From Burkholderiales bacterium (GTDB taxonomy: Bacteria > Pseudomonadota > Gammaproteobacteria > Burkholderiales > Burkholderiaceae_D): a stretch of DNA of 64,000 nucleotides. Positions 9,783-18,428 of this stretch are shown here, one piece after another; positions within the stretch are counted from its first letter, which is position 1, and every line of letters starts with the position of its first letter. Under the pieces are notes generated by a model. It was not told the origin of the DNA, searched no databases, and worked only from the letters and a program-made list of their open reading frames with translations. The stretch covers positions 98,797-162,796 of the forward strand of contig JACQDX010000101.1 of assembly GCA_016200895.1 (NCBI GenBank). The letters are read 5' to 3'. Made by a program: the position numbers and the translations under genes.

Positions 9783-9969
9783 ACTTAGGCAAAATTGTCC
9801 CAACAAGGCCATCGCTTTAGGAAACATCTCTTGCAAGAGATGTTCGTTTCGTTGGCAGACAACATGTTGTCTGAAACCCCAAAACACCGTAGCGACGAAG
9901 CCAGTACTTTAGTACCGAATTTTGCTAACACCGGGAGCTACAACGCAGCTGGGGCGGTTTTGCCTAAGT
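9783..9969 (-). repeat. MITE-like element, family A, copy 1
   Basis: About 187 bp bounded by perfect 12-bp inverted repeats, ACTTAGGCAAAA and TTTTGCCTAAGT. Read on the minus strand it aligns along its length with the elements at 14018-14290 and 55671-55850. It carries the palindromic 12-mer GTACTTTAGTAC at 9904-9915 and one copy of the ACATGTTGT-centred 80-bp module. It has no coding capacity. Its right end touches the exuT stop codon (TAA on the minus strand, 9971-9969). Confidence 0.85.
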
Positions 9970-11342
9970 TACAGGTCAGTAATTTCTTTATGGGTAGGCA
10001 CCAGCGTCTTCATCATGCCCCACGCCAGCAAATAAGCCACTGCACAGAAAGTAAACATGATGGTGTAGCCTGTCTGTATATGACCCAGTTGGCCATAATA
10101 ATCAAACAGCCAGCCCCCCGTCTTGGAGACCAGTACTCCGCCCAGGCCACCTGCCATACCACCTATGCCGACGATGGATGCCACCGATTTTTTGGGGAAC
10201 ATATCAGACACGGTAGTGAAGATATTCGCAGACCAGGCCTGATGGGCAGAAGTGCCTATACCGATCAGCAATACCGGCACCCAGAAGCCGAGGTAACCAA
10301 ATGGCTGTGCCAGCAAGACCACCAGAGGGAACAGGGCAATCACCAGCATGGCCTTCATGCGGCCGTTGTAGGCACTGTCGCCACGACGCATGAAATAACT
10401 GGGGAACCAGCCGCCGCCTATACTGCCTATCATGGTCATGCTATATAAGACAGCCAGTGGTACCACGATTTCGGTTTTCTGCATTTTGTACTGCGCTTCC
10501 AGATACTTGGGCAGCCAGAACAGGAAGAACCACCAGACACCATCCGTCATGAATTTACCGATGACAAAAGCCCATGTCTGTTTATACGACAGCAGTTTTA
10601 ACCAGGATACTTTTTTACCCGCATCATCAGGGCTGGCTATTGTTTCTTGTATTGGTGCATCACCGTTGTTGATGTAAGCGAGTTCTGCTGCTGACAGGTA
10701 TTTTTGCTGTTCAGGTTTGTCATAGAACATGTTCCAGAATATCATCCAGACAAAACCAATCGCACCAATGATGATGAATGCAGCCTGCCAACCCCATTGG
10801 GCAGCAATCAAAGGCACAGTCAACGGTGCCAGAATCGCACCGATGTTGGCACCAGAATTAAAGATGCCGGTGGCGAAAGAACGTTCATGCTTGGGGAAAT
10901 ATTCTGCGGTAGCTTTGATCGCTGCCGGGAAGTTACCCGCTTCACCTATCGCCAGCACTGCACGTGAAATCATGAAGCCTGCAACAGATACAGGAATTGC
11001 AGCGATGCCCAGGGAAGTCAATGCACTGACCATGCCTTCGCCTAGCATAATGGAATAGGCATGCATGATCGCACCTACAGACCAGACTGCAATGGCGATC
11101 AGATAGGCTTTCTTGGTGCCTATCTTGTCGATGAAGCGACCAGCCAGCAACATGGAAATGGCATATACAAACTGGAACACAGCCGTAATATTGGCGTAGT
11201 CAGTATTGGTCCAGCCAAATTCCTTGGATAAATCCGGTGCTAATAAACTGAGTACCTGGCGATCCAGGTAATTAACGGTAGTGGCAAAAAATAGCAGGGC
11301 ACAAATAGTCCACCGGTATTTTCCTATAGTTTGCTGGCCCAT
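9969..11342 (-). CDS. exuT: MFS hexuronate transporter, ExuT-like (anion:cation symporter family)
   Basis: 457 residues with about 12 hydrophobic segments. The start YRWTICALLFFATTVNYLDRQVLSLLAPDL is typical of the ACS/ExuT group of the major facilitator superfamily, as is the first cytoplasmic loop GRFIDKIGTKKAYL. The ribosome-binding site AGGAGA precedes ATG. The likely substrate is D-galacturonate (or glucuronate), inferred from kdgD and the semialdehyde dehydrogenase upstream and from the pectinases opposite. A 141-bp gap containing a GCCCGGG stem-loop separates it from the dehydrogenase. Its stop codon is at the very edge of repeat A1, so the last residues may have been shaped by that insertion, though the C-terminus looks normal. 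Confidence 0.85.
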   Translation of the reverse strand: MGQQTIGKYRWTICALLFFATTVNYLDRQVLSLLAPDLSKEFGWTNTDYANITAVFQFVYAISMLLAGRFIDKIGTKKAYLIAIAVWSVGAIMHAYSIMLGEGMVSALTSLGIAAIPVSVAGFMISRAVLAIGEAGNFPAAIKATAEYFPKHERSFATGIFNSGANIGAILAPLTVPLIAAQWGWQAAFIIIGAIGFVWMIFWNMFYDKPEQQKYLSAAELAYINNGDAPIQETIASPDDAGKKVSWLKLLSYKQTWAFVIGKFMTDGVWWFFLFWLPKYLEAQYKMQKTEIVVPLAVLYSMTMIGSIGGGWFPSYFMRRGDSAYNGRMKAMLVIALFPLVVLLAQPFGYLGFWVPVLLIGIGTSAHQAWSANIFTTVSDMFPKKSVASIVGIGGMAGGLGGVLVSKTGGWLFDYYGQLGHIQTGYTIMFTFCAVAYLLAWGMMKTLVPTHKEITDL

Positions 11343-11435
11343 ACGAGCGTCTCCTGATTATGATTTTTATCAGCATGCTTGCACTTCTTCGTGTGCTTTT
11401 TGCATTAGCTTTTTTCGACATCATCTTGCAGAACA

Positions 11436-11453
11436 GCCCGGGCATGCCCGGGC
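11436..11453. other. GC-rich stem-loop between the dehydrogenase and exuT
   Basis: GCCCGGG-CATG-CCCGGGC, a perfect 7-bp stem with a four-base loop. There is no T-run after it on either strand. It may tune the relative expression of the two genes through RNA processing or stability. Confidence 0.5.
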
Positions 11454-11483
11454 CATTCCAAAACTTCAACGCCTCAACTCTTC

Positions 11484-13061
11484 TTAAGCAAGAGTCAATT
11501 TTCCATCCATGATACGTGCAAGTTGCAGGGGATTACTATCCTGCAGTGCCGTCGGCAATAAATCTGCCGGGAAGCCCTGATAACAAACCGGGCGCAAGAA
11601 ACGCTCGATCGCTGCAGCACCAACCGAAGTACTGCGGCTATCTGAAGTTGCCGGGAACGGGCCACCATGTACCATGGCATGTGCCACTTCTACGCCGGTA
11701 GGAAAGCCATTGAACAAGATGCGTCCGGCTTTTCTTTCCAGCACTGGCAACAGTTTTCTTGCTTGCGCATGATCGTCGGCCACGGCATGCACGGTTGCTG
11801 TCAATTGCCCTTCCAGTGATGATGCGATGGCGATTACTTCATCAAAGTCTTTGCACAAAATGGCGATGGAAGAGGGACCAAAAATTTCTTCCTGCAAGGC
11901 TGGCGTGTTCAGGAAAGTAGCACCTGAACAGACAGACAGCATCGCTTGTGCTGCACATGGGGATTCTGCCTGCTGGCCTTTGGCGACCAGTTGCAATTGC
12001 GCGATGTCAGCAAGATGCGTGGTGCCTTTGACATAAGCCTGATGTATGCCGGGTGTCAGCATGGTCGCGGCATGTTTATCTTCCAGTGCCCTGGCGGCAT
12101 CTTGCAAGAACTGACGTGCTGTTGCACTTTCTATGGCGATCACCAGGCCTGGGTTGGTGCAAAACTGGCCAGCACCCAATGCCAGTGAATCGACAAAGTT
12201 TTTCGCCAGTGTTGTGGTTTGCGCTGCCAGTGCATGATCCAGCAAAAATACCGGATTGATACTGCTCATCTCTGCGTAGACCGGGATAGGTTCTTTTCGC
12301 AGACCGGCGGTTTTCACCAGTGCCAGGCCACCTGAACGTGAACCCGTAAAGCCCACTGCCTTGATGGAAGGATGATCAACCAGTTGCTGGCCAACCTGGC
12401 TGCCAGCACCCACCAGCATGGAGAATACACCCTCATGCAATGCGCAATCTGCCACCGCTCTTTGTATGACACGGCCTACCAGCTCTGCTGTGCCCAGATG
12501 GGCATTGTGTGCCTTGACGATGACCGGGCAACCAGCAGCCAGGGCAGATGCCGTGTCACCACCAGCTACAGAAAACGCCAGCGGGAAATTACTTGCACCA
12601 AATACGGCAACCGGGCCCAGGGCGATTTTTTGCAGACGCAAATCCGGGCGTGGTGGTGCGCGTTCTGGCAGGGCGCTATCTATGGTCGCATCCAGCCAGT
12701 GTCCATCACGTACTACCTTGGCAAACAGGCGCAATTGATTGACGGTACGGCCACGTTCACCTTCCAGGCGGGCGATGGGCAAGCCGGTTTCCTGCGCAGC
12801 ACGCTCAATCAGCGCAGGACCCAGATCCATGATACCTGTGGCTATCGCCTCCAGGAAACGCGCTCTTTGTTCCAGACTGGTCGTGCGGTAGCTGTCAAAC
12901 GCCTGTTCAGCCAGTTGGCAAGCCTGCTCAACTTCATCTTTCGTGGCGAAACCAAAAACAGGCTCGATTTCCTGATTGGTGGATGGGTCTATGGCTTTGA
13001 CATTGCCTGCCAAACCAAAAACCGCTTTTTTACCGATCAGCATTTGCCCGGTGATTTGCAT
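11484..13061 (-). CDS. 2,5-dioxovalerate (alpha-ketoglutaric semialdehyde) dehydrogenase
   Basis: 525 residues, matching the long KGSADH subgroup of the aldehyde dehydrogenase family. Visible residues include the cofactor-site GASNFPLAFSVAGGDTASALAAGCPVIVKAH, the general base Glu in VYAEMSSINPVF and the catalytic Cys in GAGQFCTNPG. It oxidises 2-oxoglutarate semialdehyde to 2-oxoglutarate, the last step of oxidative galacturonate or glucarate breakdown. The neighbouring kdgD gene, which makes that semialdehyde, lies 24 bp upstream, and GGGAG precedes the ATG, so the two form an operon. The assignment to galacturonate rather than arabinose rests on that neighbour. Confidence 0.9.
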   Translation of the reverse strand: MQITGQMLIGKKAVFGLAGNVKAIDPSTNQEIEPVFGFATKDEVEQACQLAEQAFDSYRTTSLEQRARFLEAIATGIMDLGPALIERAAQETGLPIARLEGERGRTVNQLRLFAKVVRDGHWLDATIDSALPERAPPRPDLRLQKIALGPVAVFGASNFPLAFSVAGGDTASALAAGCPVIVKAHNAHLGTAELVGRVIQRAVADCALHEGVFSMLVGAGSQVGQQLVDHPSIKAVGFTGSRSGGLALVKTAGLRKEPIPVYAEMSSINPVFLLDHALAAQTTTLAKNFVDSLALGAGQFCTNPGLVIAIESATARQFLQDAARALEDKHAATMLTPGIHQAYVKGTTHLADIAQLQLVAKGQQAESPCAAQAMLSVCSGATFLNTPALQEEIFGPSSIAILCKDFDEVIAIASSLEGQLTATVHAVADDHAQARKLLPVLERKAGRILFNGFPTGVEVAHAMVHGGPFPATSDSRSTSVGAAAIERFLRPVCYQGFPADLLPTALQDSNPLQLARIMDGKLTLA

Positions 13062-13085
13062 TCTGTACTCCCTTTGCTTCTGAAT

Positions 13086-13847
13086 TTATTGTGGACCTTG
13101 CGCCAAAATCAATTTGTGCAACATGGCATCTTCTTCCTCCGTCAGGTCTGTCAGCGGTGCCCGGACCGGGCCTGCGCTATGGCCAACCAGACGCGCGCCT
13201 GCTTTGACGATACTCACTGCATAACCGGCTTTACGGTTGCGAATTTCCAGGTAAGGCAGGAAGAACTGGTCTAGCAGGCGATTCGATGTGGCATGGTCAT
13301 CTGCTGCAATGGCATGATAAAAATCCATTGCCAGTTTGGGCATGAAGTTGAATACGGCGGAGGAATATACTGGCGTTCCCAGAGCCTTATAAGCTGCCGC
13401 ATAGACTTCAGCGGTAGGAAGGCCACCAAGGTAACTAAAGCGGTCGCCCATACGACGCCATATCGATACCATCAATTCGATATCGCCTATGCCATCTTTG
13501 AAACCGATCAGGTTAGGGCAGCGTGCGGCTAGTTTTTCCAGGGAGTCGGCAGTCAGGCGGCAATTGCCACGGTTATACACAACCACGCCAAATTTAACAG
13601 AGGCACAAACTTCTTCTACGTGGCGGATCAGGCCGTCCTGGCTGGCTTCAGTCAGGTAATGTGGCAACAACAGTATGCCGTGTGCGCCCAGGCGTTCTGC
13701 TTCCTGTGCATAGGCAATAGCCTGCCGTGTAGGGCCACCGGCACCAGCCAGGATAGGCACTTTGCCACGGCAAGCTGCGTCAAAGTCAGTCAGAGGAAAA
13801 GACAGCAGGCCAGAGGACAGGATTTGTTTCAGTTCTTGAGGATGCAT
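13086..13847 (-). CDS. kdgD: 5-dehydro-4-deoxyglucarate dehydratase with an internal in-frame deletion
   Basis: 253 residues; KdgD proteins normally have about 300. The start ([22 protein letters not shown]) and everything from [15 protein letters not shown] onward match the family well, including Tyr91 in VVVYNR and the Schiff-base Lys117 in GFKDG. The ~50 residues that should join them are absent: the sequence runs [11 protein letters not shown] (junction near 13769-13782). The missing part normally holds the [21 protein letters not shown] region, that is beta strands 1-2 and the Gly-Gly-Thr-Gly-Glu substrate motif. The frame is intact. The enzyme should turn 5-dehydro-4-deoxyglucarate into 2-oxoglutarate semialdehyde, but this version may be inactive. 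The comparison is from memory of the family. Confidence 0.82.
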   Translation of the reverse strand: MHPQELKQILSSGLLSFPLTDFDAACRGKVPILAGAGGPTRQAIAYAQEAERLGAHGILLLPHYLTEASQDGLIRHVEEVCASVKFGVVVYNRGNCRLTADSLEKLAARCPNLIGFKDGIGDIELMVSIWRRMGDRFSYLGGLPTAEVYAAAYKALGTPVYSSAVFNFMPKLAMDFYHAIAADDHATSNRLLDQFFLPYLEIRNRKAGYAVSIVKAGARLVGHSAGPVRAPLTDLTEEEDAMLHKLILAQGPQ

Positions 13848-13957
13848 GGTAGCTCCGGAAATGGAAACCTGGGGTGCGTCATGACCAGGTTTGATCGTGT
13901 TTTAAAAAAGTAAGTGCTAAGTATTTGTTTTTGCGTCGTTGTTTCTTTAAGTCATAC

Positions 13958-13970
13958 GTCATCGTACAAC
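13958..13970 (-). promoter_or_regulatory. candidate GntR operator before kdgD
   Basis: GTCATCGTACAAC lies 111 bp upstream of the kdgD start. Its complement GTTGTACGATGAC matches the perfect palindrome before the local gntR gene at 10 of 13 positions. An overlapping GTCATAC (13951-13957) adds another half-site. Inferred to be bound by the GntR protein encoded at 14335-15108. Confidence 0.45.
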
Positions 13971-14017
13971 TTAAAATAAGAGAAGACAAGCACACTTTTA
14001 AAAAATTTGAATTTGGT

Positions 14018-14290
14018 AGGACTTACGCAAAACCGCCGCCAACTACGTTGCAGCTCCTCTCCTGGGAGCCGCGTACTAAAGTACTGTCTTCGTCGCTGTC
14101 GGTGTAGTCGGTGTTTCAGGCAACATGTTGCCTGCCGACGTAACGGACTTTCCTTACAAGGGAAGTTTCCTAAAGCGATAGGTGTAGTTGGGGTTTCAGA
14201 CAGCATGTTGTCTGCCAACGTAACGAACCTCCCTTACAAGGGAAGTTTCCTAAAGCGATAGCCTGGCTGGGACAATTTTGCGTAAGTCCT
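14018..14290 (+). repeat. MITE-like element, family A, copy 2, with internal 80-bp duplication
   Basis: 273 bp bounded by perfect 15-bp inverted repeats, AGGACTTACGCAAAA and TTTTGCGTAAGTCCT. The inner module occurs twice back to back at 14101-14180 and 14181-14260, each exactly 80 bp and differing by a few substitutions. The palindrome GTACTAAAGTAC is at 14073-14084. It lies between gntR and the kdgD promoter region. It has no coding potential that I can support. Confidence 0.9.
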
Positions 14291-14334
14291 ATTTGAGCTG
14301 AAACCAGGCTGAGATTTAAGCTGAAGAGGTGAGA

Positions 14335-15108
14335 CTAAATTGTGGGTGCCTCTATACGCTGTTGTGCCTGGCGCAATCTTTCCCTGCTATTGCTCAGGTG
14401 GGTGCGCATGGCAGCACGCGCTGCTTCCGGGTCTTTGCGCTGGATGGCGAGGTAGATATCCTCATGCTCGCGGTTGACTCTTTCCAGATAACTGGTGCTT
14501 GAGTTATTACTATTACTACCCTCAAGCGTCAGCATGGCAGACTTCAATCTGGCACGTGGGATGATGGTGGTACCCAGGTTGCTGAGGATGTCAACAAAGT
14601 AACGGTTGCCAGTGGACTGGGCGATCAGCAAGTGAAAACGCACATCGGCATTGATCGAGGCATTCTCTTCCGTCTTGTTCGCCAGGATATCTTCCAGCGC
14701 TTTGCCCAGCGCCAGCGCCTGCTCTTCAGTGCGGCGTGAAGCGGCCAGCCAGGCGGCTTCGGTTTCCAGGCTGATCCTCAGTTCCAGTATGTCCAGCACA
14801 TCCCTGACGGTGACGATGGCTTCGCGCAGCATGCCTGTGCTGGCCGCCTGGCTGGGTTCAAGGATGAAAGTGCCTATGCCATGACGGGTTTGCACCAGCC
14901 CTGCTGCCTGCAAATGCGATATGGCTTCGCGCACCACGGTACGGCTGACATCATATAAAGTCATGATGGCAGACTCAGTGGGCAATTTTTCACCCGGCTT
15001 CAGGATACCGTTCTTGATGTTATTGCTAATACTCTCTACCAGTCCCTGGGACAGGCTTTTATGCCGTCTTTTGGCTGGCAGAGGGTTGGCGTAGTCTTGA
15101 GTTTCCAT
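14335..15108 (-). CDS. GntR/FadR-family transcriptional regulator of the galacturonate genes
   Basis: 257 residues. The N-terminal winged helix is clear (ISNNIKNGILKPGEKLPTESAIM, then VSRTVVREAISHLQAAGLVQTRHGIGTFI), followed by an all-helical FCD domain with its metal/ligand residues spread over RISLETEAAWLAA, DVRFHLLIAQSTGN and NREHEDIYLAIQRKD. FadR-type regulators next to kdgD usually answer to uronates or their keto-derivatives. A perfect 13-bp palindrome 70 bp upstream (15178-15190) suggests autoregulation. Residues 178-183 contain a short Ser/Asn run (SNSNNSS), a likely flexible loop. Confidence 0.88.
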   Translation of the reverse strand: METQDYANPLPAKRRHKSLSQGLVESISNNIKNGILKPGEKLPTESAIMTLYDVSRTVVREAISHLQAAGLVQTRHGIGTFILEPSQAASTGMLREAIVTVRDVLDILELRISLETEAAWLAASRRTEEQALALGKALEDILANKTEENASINADVRFHLLIAQSTGNRYFVDILSNLGTTIIPRARLKSAMLTLEGSNSNNSSTSYLERVNREHEDIYLAIQRKDPEAARAAMRTHLSNSRERLRQAQQRIEAPTI

Positions 15109-15177
15109 GAAACGGGTATTGTTATGATAAGTAATTGATAGCTATAGACTGATTTTAACTTAAAAAGCCAGCATAAA

Positions 15178-15190
15178 GTTGTATGACAAC
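15178..15190. promoter_or_regulatory. perfect palindrome, probable GntR operator
   Basis: GTTGT-ATG-ACAAC fits the general FadR-subfamily operator form (TNGTNNNACNA) and lies 70 bp upstream of the gntR start codon. A related site precedes kdgD at 13958-13970. Confidence 0.6.
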
Positions 15191-15210
15191 ATATAACGCG
15201 TTTCTTGACT

Positions 15211-16512
15211 TTATTGCGAAATGACATCTGCAATCAGCTCACTTTTCAATATCAGGCTTGATTGTCTGCCTGTGCCCAATAAGAAAACACCGCGTCCATT
15301 TGAGTAAACAATGCTGCCGTCAGCGCGCATATCATAAGCAGCCACATTGGTCGCCAGGATAATTTCATGGCCCTGACGGTTGCGGCTCACCAACTGCCAG
15401 GAGGCGGGTACCAGTGAAGGAACACCATTGACCATGCTTTCTTTTTTTAGTGCTTTTTCAGCATCTATGCGTTTTCCCTTGAGGATGATTTCTTTCAAAT
15501 CTGCATTCAAAGCTGGGCCGGATGCGCTGGTCAAAGGCTTGCGGCTATACATCATGGAGAAAAAGTTCAAGTAATGAAACACTGCACGCAATAAACGAAA
15601 AGGAAAAAACAAGGCATCCAGCAGCGCATTGCTGGTGTCGTATTTGGGCACTTCATAAGGACGACGAATGAAATGCAGATTACCTTGTGGGCAGACACGT
15701 GGGTGCAGGAAATCATATTGGGGATCATCCAGTACTGGCGTGACAGCACCGTTTTTTATATCCAGCATCTGTATGCTGGCATTGCCATACGCCAGCGTGA
15801 CGCCGCTTTGATTGCGGGCGATGCCGGTGGATTGATACAGTATCTGTTTTTCTGCATCCGGTATCCAGCAGGGGCTGGTGTCCAGGGTATCGCCACCTGT
15901 CAGCTCCCGGTATTCATCACCTTCACGATTGCACATGACCAGGTTGGCGATACCGGTTTTGTTCATCGACGAGGCCAGCAATTTGCCACTGCTCTGGTCC
16001 AGATGCATGTCTGTCAGTGCCAGGTTTTGCCTATGCAAGATGCGCTTTTCGGTGCCAGTTTCCAGATCATAAGAAAACAGGCCACCCATGCCGGCATCCT
16101 GCAAAAAATACAGGATACGACCCTGCTCATCAAATTGCATGGCGGTCGCATTGATCTGCGCGCCCTCGCCATCAAACTGGCGCCAGGCACCTGAGGCAGA
16201 CACGCCGAAGCTGGTGTTTTGCTTCCATGCATGTCTTTCCCTGTGTTTTTCCATCTTGTCCAGCATCTCTTGTACATAGGGGCTGTGCAATTGCCTGGTT
16301 TCACCATGGGCTGCGCGGTAAAACAATTTACCTTCCGAGATAAAAGCAACTGCCTGTGCACTGGCAGTACGGTCGAGATGGCTTTGCTGCGCGGCATCAT
16401 GGGCAACGGCTGGCAGTGGCTTTCCGTCCTGTGCGGCCCTGTTTTTTTGCATGGCCTGATTCAAAAAATAGGCCAAGGCCAACAAGACGATGATAATAAT
16501 GAGTAAGTGCAC
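15211..16512 (-). CDS. membrane-anchored protein, TolB/propeller-like, function unknown
   Basis: 433 residues from a GTG start. It opens with a single hydrophobic segment (HLLIIIIVLLALAYFL) that should anchor it in the inner membrane, with the rest outside or inside depending on topology. The body has repeated blade-like units (GRILYFLQDAGMGGLFSYDLETG, KQILYQSTG, GSIVYSNGRGVFLL) that suggest a beta-propeller of the WD40-like/TolB type. Residues about 300-330 add a second hydrophobic patch (DALFFPFRLLRAVFHYLNFFSMMY). I do not recognise a named family. The gene is divergent from the membrane protein at 16740. Confidence 0.65.
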   Translation of the reverse strand: MHLLIIIIVLLALAYFLNQAMQKNRAAQDGKPLPAVAHDAAQQSHLDRTASAQAVAFISEGKLFYRAAHGETRQLHSPYVQEMLDKMEKHRERHAWKQNTSFGVSASGAWRQFDGEGAQINATAMQFDEQGRILYFLQDAGMGGLFSYDLETGTEKRILHRQNLALTDMHLDQSSGKLLASSMNKTGIANLVMCNREGDEYRELTGGDTLDTSPCWIPDAEKQILYQSTGIARNQSGVTLAYGNASIQMLDIKNGAVTPVLDDPQYDFLHPRVCPQGNLHFIRRPYEVPKYDTSNALLDALFFPFRLLRAVFHYLNFFSMMYSRKPLTSASGPALNADLKEIILKGKRIDAEKALKKESMVNGVPSLVPASWQLVSRNRQGHEIILATNVAAYDMRADGSIVYSNGRGVFLLGTGRQSSLILKSELIADVISQ

Positions 16513-16645
16513 TTAAAAATCCCCTGCCCTTTACCGCCTGCGCGGACCGCATTGCAAACAATACTGCAAGCAATTGCAAAAGCGATATTATGCATGCAAG
16601 TCGTACCAACTATGTTAATTCCGTATTTTGAACCCAAAAACAGAC

Positions 16646-16659
16646 ATGACATTTGTCAT
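16646..16659. promoter_or_regulatory. 14-bp palindrome before the membrane-protein gene
   Basis: ATGACA-TT-TGTCAT is a perfect dyad lying 10 bp before TTGACA (16669-16674), a good -35 box although no clear -10 follows at 17 bp. It is in the divergent region between two genes of unknown role, so an operator is plausible. Confidence 0.4.
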
Positions 16660-16739
16660 TGGCAAGTCTTGACACTTTGCTCTGATATTGCTGACTCTCT
16701 TTCGCCATACTGGCAACAGTTCAACAAGGAGTGTCCATC

Positions 16740-17312
16740 ATGTCTGAAATTAACGCTACCACATTTTCTTCTCACGCTGCCCGTGCCAAGGGTGCGATGT
16801 TCTTTGCTGTCTTCGGCGCTGCCTGGCTGACTTTATGGAATCAGCGTGGCATGCATAGTAACTGGCTGGTCTATCTGGTCATCGCTGTTCTGGCCCTGGC
16901 CCTCGCCGGGTTGGCAGTGCAGCGTCATCAGCAATACAAGGCGCATGCTGAAGAAGATAGTCCGGCGGCGCAAAGGGCAGGGCGCTTATTCCATTTCATT
17001 AATGCAGCTCAATGGATCATCATCCTGGTTGTTGGAAATGTGCTTACTAATATGGGGTTGGCTGACTGGGTCATCCCCTTTGCCATGCTGGTAGTTGGTC
17101 TGCATTTCTTGCCGTTAGCGAAATTGTTTAATACCCCCGGTCATTTCTGGTTTGGCCTGGTGATGAGCCTGTTTGCCATTACCTATCCCTTTGTGTTTTC
17201 CCAAGGAGCCGCTGATCCTTATGGCTGTCTGGGTGCTGGCTTGATGTTGTGGGGCTATGCCTTGTTGAAACTCATGGGTATTCCTGCAATGCAGAATATG
17301 AGTGTAGTTTGA
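16740..17312 (+). CDS. small multi-pass inner-membrane protein, unknown
   Basis: 190 residues starting at ATG 16740, which follows AAGGAG at a proper distance; a GTG at 16731 is too close to that site. It has about six hydrophobic segments (GAMFFAVFGAAWLTL, WLVYLVIAVLALALAGLAV, WIIILVVGNVL, WVIPFAMLVVGLHFL, FWFGLVMSLFAITYPFVF, CLGAGLMLWGYALLKLMG) and no motif that I can name. The divergent partner at 15211-16512 is also membrane-linked and uncharacterised. Confidence 0.7.
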   Translation: MSEINATTFSSHAARAKGAMFFAVFGAAWLTLWNQRGMHSNWLVYLVIAVLALALAGLAVQRHQQYKAHAEEDSPAAQRAGRLFHFINAAQWIIILVVGNVLTNMGLADWVIPFAMLVVGLHFLPLAKLFNTPGHFWFGLVMSLFAITYPFVFSQGAADPYGCLGAGLMLWGYALLKLMGIPAMQNMSVV

Positions 17313-17372
17313 AATAGATACTCTAATTGATTTACTGCAGAATCGCTGGCATATAAAAATCATGAAGACACT

Positions 17373-18383
17373 ATGCCAGCCAATTTTCTGCCGCCTGCTC
17401 CAACGCATGTCTTGCACCCAGATGGTCAGGTGCGATTTGGCAAATATGCCGGTGCGCCTGAAGTGATAGACTGGTCGGCACTGACCAAGCCACACCGACG
17501 CAGCAAGCTATGGCAAGCCTTGCATCACAAGCACTGGCATTATGTGGCGCTGGCGACAGATGAAATATTCTGCGGCATCGCCATTGTCGATGTGGGCTGG
17601 ACCAATACAGCCTTTGCCTATGTATTTGACAGGCTGGCCGGCAAGCTCATTGCCAGTTATTCACAAGATGGTTTGCCGGGGCTGACAGCCAGGCTGAATG
17701 CGCATCCGGCAGAACGGGCCAGTTCTGAATTTCGATTTTTTGGCAAGCACATCCGCTTTCAGCATGTGCCCGCAAGCGGGCAATATGAATTGCAGCTGCA
17801 ATGCGGTTCTTTCAATATCAATGCCATGCTGGATACCAAACCTGCTGCGCCTTCCTTGCTGGCTGTGGGGGAAGTGCTGGGCGGCACTGTGCATGCCACC
17901 GTCAAATCTGCAGGCATGCGACTGACAGGCGAAGTAGTTGTTGGTAGCCGCAGTTTCAATCTGCAGAATGGCATAGGCAGCTATGATCATAGCAATGGAT
18001 TTCTGGCCCGCGAAACTGGCTGGCGCTGGGCATCAGCACATGCGCTGGATATAGGTTTTAATTTGCAGGCGGGATATTTTTCCAGTCATGAAAATGCCCT
18101 TTGGCTGGATGGGCAACTCATTTCACTGGGAGCTGCACAGTTTGACTTTGACCCCAGCCAGGCCATGGCTGACTGGCATATCCATACCGATGATGGTTTG
18201 CTGGATTTACATTTTCATCCCGAGGGTTTTCGCGCAGAAAATAAAAATCTCATCATCGCCAGCAGTCGTTATCTGCAACCCATAGGCGTCTTCAGCGGCT
18301 GGGTCAGGGTCAGTCTGGACGCACCTAAACGGCAAATAGAAAAACTGATAGGTGTGACGGAAGACCATTTTTCAAAATGGTAA
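17373..18383 (+). CDS. DUF2804-family protein
   Basis: 336 residues, near the family's usual length. The features match DUF2804: an N-terminal segment ending in HKHWHYVALATDEIFCGIAIVDVGWTNTAFAYVFD, a GSYDHSNGFLARETGWRWASA block in the centre and a beta-rich C-terminus ending in GVFSGWVRV. The biochemical role of the family is unknown to me; no catalytic motif is evident and no signal peptide is seen. It stands alone on the plus strand, 60 bp after the membrane-protein gene, and may be transcribed with it. Confidence 0.8.
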   Translation: MPANFLPPAPTHVLHPDGQVRFGKYAGAPEVIDWSALTKPHRRSKLWQALHHKHWHYVALATDEIFCGIAIVDVGWTNTAFAYVFDRLAGKLIASYSQDGLPGLTARLNAHPAERASSEFRFFGKHIRFQHVPASGQYELQLQCGSFNINAMLDTKPAAPSLLAVGEVLGGTVHATVKSAGMRLTGEVVVGSRSFNLQNGIGSYDHSNGFLARETGWRWASAHALDIGFNLQAGYFSSHENALWLDGQLISLGAAQFDFDPSQAMADWHIHTDDGLLDLHFHPEGFRAENKNLIIASSRYLQPIGVFSGWVRVSLDAPKRQIEKLIGVTEDHFSKW

Positions 18384-18428
18384 TGAGTATGGTATTAAGT
18401 ATGCTACTGAGCACCTTCTGGCTCTGGC

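Noticed and set aside
9795..10448. 217-codon plus-strand frame across repeat A1 and the end of exuT
   Set aside because: It spans an element and is antisense to a clear transporter gene.
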